Assembly (NCBI GenBank): GCA_965230415.1
Contig: CBDDKZ010000005.1
Location: 1,364,001 to 1,428,000, forward strand
DNA: 64,000 nt
Reading direction: 5' to 3'
From: CBDDKZ01 sp965230415
GTDB lineage: Bacteria > Bacteroidota > Bacteroidia > Cytophagales > JAAEPT01
Below the pieces are notes generated by a model. That model had not been told where the DNA came from. It saw only the letters and a list, made by a program, of their open reading frames with translations, and did not search any database. A program made the translations under genes and the position numbers. Below, in pieces: positions 52,957-61,977 of this stretch; positions within the stretch are counted from its first letter, which is position 1; each line of letters starts with the position of its first letter.

Positions 52957-53229
52957 ACCACAAAAAAGAACCTACTTTGGCCATTCAGCGCATACCCAAC
53001 GCACTTTATCTTAAGACAACAGGACAATTTTTAATCTTAAGCCCGCTACGAACATCAAATTTTAACCGACAAACAGATTGTTTTTTTCTACTAACATTCT
53101 TTTGCCGTTAGTTGGTTAAAACCATCATTTCATTGGCCCAATTAACCTATTAATAGAAAACATTTCACTCCGTTATCATAAGTTCATTCATTTGTCGAAT
53201 TACTACTATTATTTTAGAACACTACTACT

Positions 53230-56200
53230 ATGAACTTTAGAACACTAGTATTACTATGTATTCTTGCTGCAGGGGCCTTCCCCTCTTTTTCGCAAGGATG
53301 GCTTCGGAAATATAAATCCGAAACAGGCAACCAAGAGGTCAATTTTTATCAAGTAAAAAAATGGGCCGACACACACTTCGATGTTGTAGACAAGAAACTC
53401 TCAGAATTAATGACGCATGACGAAAATATTGATGAGAGTTACAGTGAAGAAATTGGGCATTATATCAAATACAAGCGTTGGGAATATTATTGGTCTCGTC
53501 ATTGCATGAATGATGGATCTCTTGGTGGACCGACACAAAAAGCTTATCGTGCCTATAAAGCAGCAAAAAGCAATAAAAAAGGTATTGCATCGCGTCCGGG
53601 TGACACCTGGAGAAACCTCTCCTTTACTACCGCCGAAAGTGGCTATTGGGGAATGGGGCGTACTGAATGTGTCGAATCACACCCAACTGATGTTAATACT
53701 TTTTATGTCGGATCAACAGGCGGAGGCCTTTGGAGAACCAACGATGGTGGGGAAACCTACACTGCACTCGGAGATGACCTGCCATTGACAATGGTCAGCA
53801 ATATATCTCTGAATCCGGCAAATACCCAGGAGCTTTGTGTTTCTGTTGGACATCGTAACCCACACGGTCACGGTATGGGTGTATACTTCTCGACAGATGG
53901 TGGTGTTACTTTTTCACCATCAACTTTGGTATATGATTATTCTAACGGTCCTGGTACCGGTGACATTGTTAGAAACCCCGTTAATTCCAATGTATTACTA
54001 GCTGTCGACCGACACGGAATCCACCGCTCGAATGATGGCGGAAGGACCTGGAATCAGGTACGTAGCGGTTCATTTGGTGATTTGGCATGGAAACCGGGTA
54101 GCGCTGATATAGTTTATGCTTCGGAGTGGGGATCTGAAGGAGGATTGAGAGACAATGAACTGTTCGTTTCTACTGATGCCGGACTCACCTGGAACCAACT
54201 GACGAGCAGGGAAGAATACAGCCGACACATGTTACTCGCCGTAACACCTGCCAACCCCGAATTTTTAGCCTACTACGTGAAAGTAACCAGAGATGGCAGA
54301 GATCTATTGGAACTTTACGTATCGGAAGACGGAGGACAGTCTTTTGAACTACGTTCGGAAAACATGAGACACGGATTTTTCCCTATTTATGTTTCTCCAA
54401 ACGACGACAATATATTTTACAATGGTGGTCTAACTTTAGCCAAATCTTACGACGGCGGCGCTTATTGGCATGAAATCACACGTTGGGCCGGACATTATGA
54501 CCGCATCTATTTGCCAGAAATCCATGCTGACTTTAGGAATGTCTCTTACAGCAAGGCAGATCCCGATTTACTTTACTTCAGCAATGATGGCGGTGTTTAT
54601 TCTTATCGTGAAAGCACCCGAGAATGGAAAGACCTTTCTAATGGATTGCTGATCACTCAGTATTACGACGGTGCGGTTTCACAACAGAACCCAGCAATTG
54701 TTTCGGGAGGAAGTCAGGACAATGGTGGTTCACGAAGACGATCTGACGGCCATTGGGAAAACACCAACGGTGGAGATGCTATGACACAGTTAATCGACCC
54801 GGAAAATGACAACATTATGTTCTCCACTTCTTACGGTGGCTATTGGAACAGATGGGACCTGTCAGGCGGATCGAGCTGGAGTTCAGGATCATGGAACAAT
54901 GGACTTACCGACCGCACCGGTTCTTGGGTACTACCTATTACCTTTGACCCTAACAACAGCCAAAATATGGTAGTAGGTTACCGCGACCTGTTTTATTCTT
55001 CCAACCAGGGTAGAAACTGGACCAAAATAAGTGATGGTGTAAACGGAAACTCAACGATTAACCAGGCTGCAATTGCTGCGTCTGATGAAAATGTCATCTA
55101 TTTCTCTCAGGGTAATCGCTTGTTTAAAACTACCGATAAAGGGACAAGCGGATGGACGCAACGAAACCTGCCTACAGGTCATGCTATTGAAGAAATTGTG
55201 ATTCATCCTGAAAACCACGAAACCATTTGGGTAACAGTTTCAGGGTGGGACCCGAACAACAAAGTGCTCAAAAGTACCAATAGTGGTCAAACCTGGGAAG
55301 ATATTACTTACGATCTGCCCAACCTGGTTATGAATTGCCTAATTCGTGATGAAGGTTCTAATAATGCACTGTACCTGGGGTGTTCGCATGGTGTATACTA
55401 CCACGATGACACTATGGGCGACACATGGGAACTTTTCAGTGAAGGACTTCCTTCTGTAGATGTACGCGGATTCGACATTTCTAAACCTACCAGTCAAATT
55501 GTAGCTGCTACTTATGGTAGAGGTATATGGATTGCTCCTTTAAAAAGCAATAGTGCCCAGCAACCATTTAATGGCGCAGCACAAACAATACCGGGGCTTG
55601 TAGAAGTAGAGCATTACGATTTGGGCGGCCAGAATGTTGCTTACTTTGACACAGATAATGGCAACAGTGGTAATTGGCTAAGAAACGATGATGTAGATAT
55701 CGAAACCGGAAGCGCAAACGGCAACCTGGGGTGGACGCAAAATGGGGAGTGGCTGGAATATACCGTTGAAGTTGCTTCAACAGGCCTTTACGATATCGAT
55801 TTTAATGTCGCCAGCCCTAATAGTACCGGCCAGTTAGAATTATTAATGGACTTTGTAAGCTTAACCAACGGACCAGTTGCTGTTACCAATACCGGTGGTT
55901 GGCAAACCTTCCAAGCGCTATCTGTGAACGGCGTTTTTATGATTGAGGGAAGGCACACCTTGAGATTAGAGATTCCGGCAGGTGGATTTAACATTGCCGA
56001 TATTAATTTCACTTTCCAAACTCCTGTATATGACTTTGATGGTGATGGTTTTACCAACGATTCGGATTGTAATGATTACAACACCTCTGTATTTCCCGGA
56101 AGAACGGAATTGTGTAACAACGTAGATGATAATTGTGATGGCAATATTGATGAAGGCCTCACACTTGTTGTTAGCTATGCTGATTATGATCGCGATGGCT

Positions 56201-59200
56201 ATGGTGATGACACCATCCCAATGTTCAAATGTGATATACCTGATGAGTTTGCACGTGTTGCAGGTGACTTACACAATCACGATAAAACCATTTATCCTGG
56301 CGCACCTGAAATCCCTGATAACGGCATCGATGAAAATGGCGATGGTATTATAGATAATGTGCCTGCGGCACAAACAACGTTCAACGGAAATGCCAATAAC
56401 ATACCCGGAACCATCGAAGCGGAACATTACGATGAAGGTGGATCTCAAGTAGTTTACAACGATACGGATGCCGGCAACAATGGCTCATGGCTTCGTAGCG
56501 ATGACGTAGATATCCAACAAGGTAGCGCAGACGGCAACGTGGCATGGACCCAGCCTGGTGAATGGATAGAATATACTGTCAATGTTAGTCAAACTGGTAA
56601 TTACTCCATTGACTTCAATGTGGCGGCTACCGGTAGTGACAACTATTTTGGTCTATTATTAGACGGCATGTACATGACCGGACGTATTCAAGCCCCTAAC
56701 ACTGGCAACCTTCAAACATATGAGATCGTTAACAGATCGTGGATACCTATAAGAGCCGGAACGCATGTAATCAGCTTATTCTTTCTGAATGAAGGGATCA
56801 GCATTGATGACATGACATTTACGTTCCAATCTGCAATTTCGCAAACTCCAAGAAGTGGAAATGGTCATGCAGTTCCCGGAACCATTGAAATGGAACATTA
56901 TGACAATGGAGGGAGAAATATCGCATTCGGAGAACACGATCTGCGTACAATTGATATTACTGGAAGCGAGTTTAACTACACGGTTAACCGCGAGTGGGCT
57001 GAATACACTATCGACGTTGCTCAAGGTGGTGATTACCACATTGTAGCTGAATTAAATGCTTATAGCGATCATGCAGGCATTAATTTCGAATTAGACGGCC
57101 AGCCATGGACCGGTGATGTAATTTTACCATATACCAATGGTACTAAACCTGTATTTATCAATGATTTGACACTTACAGCCGGAACACACGTAGTTCGTTT
57201 TAATGTCGTATACAGCGGGTTTAACATCGATAAATTCCATATCAATCCGGGGAATGAGCCTTTGCAAACAACTTTCCAGGGCATGACCCATACAGTACCT
57301 GGTACGATTAAGGCCGAGCATTTTGATGAAGGTGGTGAAGGTGTTGCTTACCACGATCAAAATACAACTAATAATGGTGGATTCATGCGTACCGATGAAG
57401 GTGTCGACATTGAGGAAGGTAGCTCTAACGGTAATGTAGGCTGGATTGATCCTTATGAGTGGCTCGAATATACCATTGAAGTGCAGCAAGCTGGTGAATA
57501 CAGACTTAGAACAGGAATGTCGGCATGGAATAATGAGACCTTAATACATTATTACCTGGACGATGAGGTTTTGGTGGATTCGATAGCCATCGCCAATACG
57601 GGAGGTGGACAAAATTACCAATATAATGATGCAACTGTAAGCCTTCCGGCCGGTACGCATATTTTGCGTTTCTTTGTTGCGAGATCAGCAGGTGTTAACT
57701 TCGACGACATGGTATTTGAATTTTTAAATGCCTTTCCAGACAATGATAATGACGGTTTCACAGCAGATGTCGATTGTAACGATGATGACGAAAATATCAA
57801 CCCGGATGCAACAGACATCCCGGGTAATGGCATTGACGAAGATTGTGACGGTGAGGATGCGGTAGGCAACACCTGCGGAATTCTTGTAAACACCAACGAC
57901 TTTGAATCTAATCAAGGAATCTGGATTCTTGGTGGTGAAGATGCTGTTCGCAGAAACGAAGCAGCATATGCTGCCAGTGGTAACTTCACGCTCCGCCTAA
58001 GAGATGATACAGAAACTTCGATGATCACTACAGAGAACCTGGATCTTAGTGCAATTACCCAACTTACAGTTGACTTTAATTACAACGCCAATAGTATGGA
58101 CGATGCCAATGAAGATTTTTGGTTACAGATTTCTACGGACGGCGGCGTATCATTCACCACCGTACGTGACTGGGATTATTCTGTTGACTTTGAAAATGAC
58201 CAGCCCAACTCTGAGTCTGTGGTAATTGATGGCCCATTCACAAGCAACACACAATTACGATTCAGAATTCACGCTTCAGGAGACTGGGACTTCATTTATA
58301 TTGACGATGTTACTATCACCGCTTGCGGAACAGGTACTTTTGACCTTGATGGTGATGGATTTATTGCTGAAGATGATTGTGATGATTCTCATGCTACTGT
58401 CAACCCGGACGCTACTGAAATTTGCGACGGCCTGGACAATGATTGTGACGGTTCAATTGATGAAGGTGTGACTGTAACCTACTTCGCCGATACTGATAAT
58501 GATGGCTTTGGTGATGCAGAAAACACATTAGACCAATGTTCAGTACCTGAAGGATACGTTACTAACAGTCTGGATTGTGATGACAACAACGAAAACGTGA
58601 ATCCGAATGCCACCGAGATTTGTGACGGAATAGACAACGATTGTGACGGAGAAACAGATGAAGGCCTGATAACCCGATTCTACAAAGACGGTGATAACGA
58701 TTTCTACGGTAGAAATGACGATTTCATTGATGCATGTGAAGCTCCTGCTACTTATGTGATCCAAAATGGAGATTGTAATGATGAAATGGATATCATTAAT
58801 CCGGGTGCTGATGAAATTTGCGACCAGTTAGACAATAACTGTAACGGAGAAATTAATGAAGGATTAAATGAAACGTTCTACGCTGATAGTGATAACGATG
58901 GTTTCGGTGATCCTGAAAATCCTTCTATAACCTGTTTTGGACAACCATTAGGATTCGTTACCGATAATACCGATTGTAATGACGATGACGAGAACATTAA
59001 CCCGGATGCAACGGAAATCGCCGGAAATAATATTGACGAAAACTGTGATGGTATTGTTGCTTCCAACGGAGGAACACCTTACCAAGGTACGGCACAAGTA
59101 ATTCCGGGAATTGTTGAAGCCGAATTCTATGATGAAGATGGTGAAGGAGTAGCTTACTGGGATACTGATCCCGGAAACAATGGTAATGCCATCCGCAACG

Positions 59201-61071
59201 ACAACGTTGACGTTGAATGGGGCTCACAAAATGGCAACGTAGGTTGGATTTTCGAAGGTGAGTGGTTGAAATATACCGTTGATGTACAGGAAAGTGGCAC
59301 TTATACCATTGAAGCTCAAGTAGCCTCTATAAATAGTGGCACTAACTTCAGTCTGGATATGGACGGAGCGCATTTAGCTTCATTCAATGTACCAAACACT
59401 GGTAACTGGCAGAATTATCAAACAATTTCAGCTAGTGGAATAGCTCTTACTACCGGAATTCACGTACTTCGATTCACTGCAAATGCAAATGGTTTCAACC
59501 TCGATGAATTTAACTTCATAAGAGAGGCCGGACCTGCCGACAATGACAACGATGGTTTCTCAGCTGATGTAGATTGTAATGACAATAATCCGGATATAAA
59601 CCCGGAAGCTACAGAGATCTGCGATGGTATAGACAACGATTGTGATGGATTAATTGACGAAGATTTACCAACCAGCCAGTTCTTTGTAGATGGTGATGGT
59701 GATGGTTACGGTGATCCAAACCAAGCTGTCCAATTGTGTGGAATACAAGTTGGTTATAGCTCAAACGATCTGGATTGCGACGATAGCAACGACGCAGTAA
59801 ACCCGGATGCACCTGAAATATGCGATAACATAGACAATGACTGCGACGGATTAATCGATGAAGAAGGAGATATGTTGACCTGGTATCATGACTCTGACAA
59901 TGATGGTTATGGAAGTGATACAACAGCTGAATTATCTTGCTCAGCACCTTCAATCTGGCACGTACAAATAGGCGGTGACTGTGACGACACCAGAGATGTT
60001 ATCAACCCGGGAGCAGAAGAAATCTGTGACCAACTGGACAACGACTGTGATGGTGTAGTAAACAACGGTATCAACCGAACATTCTTCGTAGACGGCGATA
60101 ATGACGGCTTCGGTAAGCCTGATGAAGGAGACGCCATCGTTTCTTGTCAAAATTCTGTTTCAGGTTTTGCATTGAATGAGGCCGACTGTAACGACAGCGA
60201 AGCATCCGCTTTCCCTGGAGCAGAAGAAATCTGTGACGAGATTGATAACAACTGTGATGGTGAAACTGATGAAAATGTTCAGACGCAATTCTTTGCTGAT
60301 AGCGACCGCGATGGTTGGGGTGCTAATAACACCTGGGTTTGGGCTTGTACAAATCCTGGAAATACACCTGATGAATTTGTACTCATCACCGGCGACTGTA
60401 ACGATTCTCATGCGGGTATAAACCCTGGCGTTGATGAAATACCTGGTAACAACTTTGATGATAACTGTAATGGTGAAATTGACGAAGGTGGTAATTGTGA
60501 TGTAGATGGACCAAATAGCGAATATTCACTTTCTATTTCGGAAAATGGCAACCAATTAGTAATCGATTGGGATGGCGAGGCCGGAATGGGTAATGGATTT
60601 GTTTACATGGATTACTGGTTAAACGGAAGCTACCAGGGATCGTTTGCAGCGTCAATTGACTTTGGCCAACGTATCTTTGGTGTTAACAATGTTTCGGCAG
60701 GTTCTACGGTTGAATTCTTCTTCAAATATGATCGTCCGACTGGACAGTATATAGGTTCTCGCAGCGATCATAGCTATACCATGGGAGCATGTGCCGGAGC
60801 TGCAAGGTTTTCAGGAGCTTCTGAGCATTTTATGCCCGAAGCAATGGTAAAACCAAACCCAGCAAGCGATATGCTTACCATTGAAGCACCTGGTGCCAGC
60901 ATTCAAAGCATTACCATATTTGGTAACCGTGGAATATTTACTGAAACCAGCATCAATGTTAATGGTGACTCAGTAATGCAATTGAATATTGAAAATCTGC
61001 CATCTGGCATTTACAACTTACAAATCGAAACCTTAAATGGTATTCAATTCGTTAAATTTGTAAAAATGTAA
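53230..61071 (+). CDS. Giant secreted propeller/CBM6/MopE-repeat protein with T9SS signal
   Basis: A 2613-residue secreted protein with a signal peptide (TLVLLCILAAGAFPSFSQ). Residues about 120-770 form a sortilin/BNR-type beta propeller with many S-x-DGG-x-TW motifs (SNDGGRTWNQV, STDAGLTWNQL). Five CBM6-like modules start at about 782, 1050, 1208, 1349 and 1951 (each IPG-x-VE-x-EHYD, then G-x-N-x-GW-x-x-x-GEWLEYTV). Twelve MopE-like motifs of the form DCND-x-x-x-x-x-NPDATEICDGIDNDCDG lie between and after them (935-1040, 1503-1547, 1703-1949, 2101-2421). A jelly-roll-like domain is at 1548-1700. The end is a T9SS signal (KPNPASDMLTIE, SGIYNLQIE). It probably binds polysaccharide and calcium or copper at the surface. 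Confidence 0.93.
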   Translation: MNFRTLVLLCILAAGAFPSFSQGWLRKYKSETGNQEVNFYQVKKWADTHFDVVDKKLSELMTHDENIDESYSEEIGHYIKYKRWEYYWSRHCMNDGSLGGPTQKAYRAYKAAKSNKKGIASRPGDTWRNLSFTTAESGYWGMGRTECVESHPTDVNTFYVGSTGGGLWRTNDGGETYTALGDDLPLTMVSNISLNPANTQELCVSVGHRNPHGHGMGVYFSTDGGVTFSPSTLVYDYSNGPGTGDIVRNPVNSNVLLAVDRHGIHRSNDGGRTWNQVRSGSFGDLAWKPGSADIVYASEWGSEGGLRDNELFVSTDAGLTWNQLTSREEYSRHMLLAVTPANPEFLAYYVKVTRDGRDLLELYVSEDGGQSFELRSENMRHGFFPIYVSPNDDNIFYNGGLTLAKSYDGGAYWHEITRWAGHYDRIYLPEIHADFRNVSYSKADPDLLYFSNDGGVYSYRESTREWKDLSNGLLITQYYDGAVSQQNPAIVSGGSQDNGGSRRRSDGHWENTNGGDAMTQLIDPENDNIMFSTSYGGYWNRWDLSGGSSWSSGSWNNGLTDRTGSWVLPITFDPNNSQNMVVGYRDLFYSSNQGRNWTKISDGVNGNSTINQAAIAASDENVIYFSQGNRLFKTTDKGTSGWTQRNLPTGHAIEEIVIHPENHETIWVTVSGWDPNNKVLKSTNSGQTWEDITYDLPNLVMNCLIRDEGSNNALYLGCSHGVYYHDDTMGDTWELFSEGLPSVDVRGFDISKPTSQIVAATYGRGIWIAPLKSNSAQQPFNGAAQTIPGLVEVEHYDLGGQNVAYFDTDNGNSGNWLRNDDVDIETGSANGNLGWTQNGEWLEYTVEVASTGLYDIDFNVASPNSTGQLELLMDFVSLTNGPVAVTNTGGWQTFQALSVNGVFMIEGRHTLRLEIPAGGFNIADINFTFQTPVYDFDGDGFTNDSDCNDYNTSVFPGRTELCNNVDDNCDGNIDEGLTLVVSYADYDRDGYGDDTIPMFKCDIPDEFARVAGDLHNHDKTIYPGAPEIPDNGIDENGDGIIDNVPAAQTTFNGNANNIPGTIEAEHYDEGGSQVVYNDTDAGNNGSWLRSDDVDIQQGSADGNVAWTQPGEWIEYTVNVSQTGNYSIDFNVAATGSDNYFGLLLDGMYMTGRIQAPNTGNLQTYEIVNRSWIPIRAGTHVISLFFLNEGISIDDMTFTFQSAISQTPRSGNGHAVPGTIEMEHYDNGGRNIAFGEHDLRTIDITGSEFNYTVNREWAEYTIDVAQGGDYHIVAELNAYSDHAGINFELDGQPWTGDVILPYTNGTKPVFINDLTLTAGTHVVRFNVVYSGFNIDKFHINPGNEPLQTTFQGMTHTVPGTIKAEHFDEGGEGVAYHDQNTTNNGGFMRTDEGVDIEEGSSNGNVGWIDPYEWLEYTIEVQQAGEYRLRTGMSAWNNETLIHYYLDDEVLVDSIAIANTGGGQNYQYNDATVSLPAGTHILRFFVARSAGVNFDDMVFEFLNAFPDNDNDGFTADVDCNDDDENINPDATDIPGNGIDEDCDGEDAVGNTCGILVNTNDFESNQGIWILGGEDAVRRNEAAYAASGNFTLRLRDDTETSMITTENLDLSAITQLTVDFNYNANSMDDANEDFWLQISTDGGVSFTTVRDWDYSVDFENDQPNSESVVIDGPFTSNTQLRFRIHASGDWDFIYIDDVTITACGTGTFDLDGDGFIAEDDCDDSHATVNPDATEICDGLDNDCDGSIDEGVTVTYFADTDNDGFGDAENTLDQCSVPEGYVTNSLDCDDNNENVNPNATEICDGIDNDCDGETDEGLITRFYKDGDNDFYGRNDDFIDACEAPATYVIQNGDCNDEMDIINPGADEICDQLDNNCNGEINEGLNETFYADSDNDGFGDPENPSITCFGQPLGFVTDNTDCNDDDENINPDATEIAGNNIDENCDGIVASNGGTPYQGTAQVIPGIVEAEFYDEDGEGVAYWDTDPGNNGNAIRNDNVDVEWGSQNGNVGWIFEGEWLKYTVDVQESGTYTIEAQVASINSGTNFSLDMDGAHLASFNVPNTGNWQNYQTISASGIALTTGIHVLRFTANANGFNLDEFNFIREAGPADNDNDGFSADVDCNDNNPDINPEATEICDGIDNDCDGLIDEDLPTSQFFVDGDGDGYGDPNQAVQLCGIQVGYSSNDLDCDDSNDAVNPDAPEICDNIDNDCDGLIDEEGDMLTWYHDSDNDGYGSDTTAELSCSAPSIWHVQIGGDCDDTRDVINPGAEEICDQLDNDCDGVVNNGINRTFFVDGDNDGFGKPDEGDAIVSCQNSVSGFALNEADCNDSEASAFPGAEEICDEIDNNCDGETDENVQTQFFADSDRDGWGANNTWVWACTNPGNTPDEFVLITGDCNDSHAGINPGVDEIPGNNFDDNCNGEIDEGGNCDVDGPNSEYSLSISENGNQLVIDWDGEAGMGNGFVYMDYWLNGSYQGSFAASIDFGQRIFGVNNVSAGSTVEFFFKYDRPTGQYIGSRSDHSYTMGACAGAARFSGASEHFMPEAMVKPNPASDMLTIEAPGASIQSITIFGNRGIFTETSINVNGDSVMQLNIENLPSGIYNLQIETLNGIQFVKFVKM

Positions 61072-61096
61072 GCACGTCAAAAATCAAATAATAAGG

Positions 61097-61127
61097 AAAA
61101 GCCGGAATCGTTGATTCCGGCTTTTTT
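61097..61127 (+). terminator. Intrinsic terminator of the giant gene
   Basis: AAAAGCCGGAATC (61097-61109) pairs perfectly with GATTCCGGCTTTT (61113-61125) around a GTT loop, within a T-run to 61127. It lies 26 bp past the stop. Confidence 0.95.
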
Positions 61128-61397
61128 GTTTGTACCGACAGCGATTATTTAAAGGTGGCTTACATGAAACCATTTGAACCAGAATAAAAAGTCAGAAGGC
61201 AGAAAGTGACCCTCCTGCCTTCTTCAACATGTTAGAAAACGATTATCGTTAACCGCTCCACATTGTTTAGATTACATAAATACTATCTGGCCACTGCCTA
61301 TTTCGTAAACCTTGTATATCAAATAAATAGGGTAAACTCAACTCTTAAGGACTCTTTTTCCTATGCTGTCAGTATCCTGAACATACCGCTACTCCCT

Positions 61398-61965
61398 TGT
61401 TGCAATGAAGAAAATTTGTTTATTGGTTGAGGCCATGGGGCTCATATTATGATCGGTGCATTAAGCTTTAATTCCCATATTTTAGATAGGGTACTAAACA
61501 TAAGACCAAAAACGCTTACCCGCTTGCTGATGCCTATCTGGATATACATATTAAAGAATGCATAGAACATATACTTCTGAGGCCAATAGTCAGTACAATC
61601 AATAAGTTTTATACGAAGGTATTTTACTGAATTTTGGCCGGTACGCTGACTTTATTTGCTATGTTGGACATAAGGGGCTTATCGATTTCGATATTTCCCC
61701 GGAATATAAGCCCAAAGACAGCAAAACAGCTGTAATTCTTTTGGGTTGCTACACCAAATCCTATTTAAAAGATAATGTATTGCGTGCTCACGCCAATCCG
61801 CTGTTATGGACCACACCTCTTCCTTATATACTCATACGGCAATTAATAAGTGGGTATAGGTGCTTCAAATGGTCTTATTGAAGAAAGCGCCGCATAAGCT
61901 TGCAGTCTATATCAAAAATGTGCCATAAAGGGAGCCGGAAACCTATTTACCAGTGGGCTTTGAGT
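61398..61965 (+). pseudogene. Decayed gene of a Bacteroidota family of unknown function
   Basis: The plus strand retains recognisable protein pieces in different frames: KNAYPLADAYLDIHIKECIEHIL, then FICYVGHKGLIDFDI, DSKTAVILLGCYTKSYLKDN and NPLLWTTPLPY in one frame, and a last piece LYQKCAIKGAGNLFTSGL in another. Several frameshifts and stops separate them. The order fits one protein of roughly 200 residues that I have seen only as an uncharacterised family. No intact start remains. Inactivation is certain; identity is not. The 61128-61397 stretch holds a hairpin (AGAAGGCAG, 61194; CTGCCTTCT, 61215) and nothing else. Confidence 0.65.
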
Positions 61966-61977
61966 AGCAAACGACTA

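Larger units (their letters stand above)
52611..53229. other. 619-bp gene-free region with hairpin repeats
   Basis: No convincing gene is present. It holds hairpin C (52632-52655), a perfect palindrome (52747-52762), hairpin D (52940-52956), and upstream sequence of the giant secreted-protein gene. Short frames are broken by stops and do not look coding. Confidence 0.6.

Noticed and set aside
52780..53000. Short protein-like tails on the minus strand (for example KRFEYKLKDNKEVVFQINRK)
   Set aside because: All are under 35 codons, bounded by stops, and match no family I recognise.
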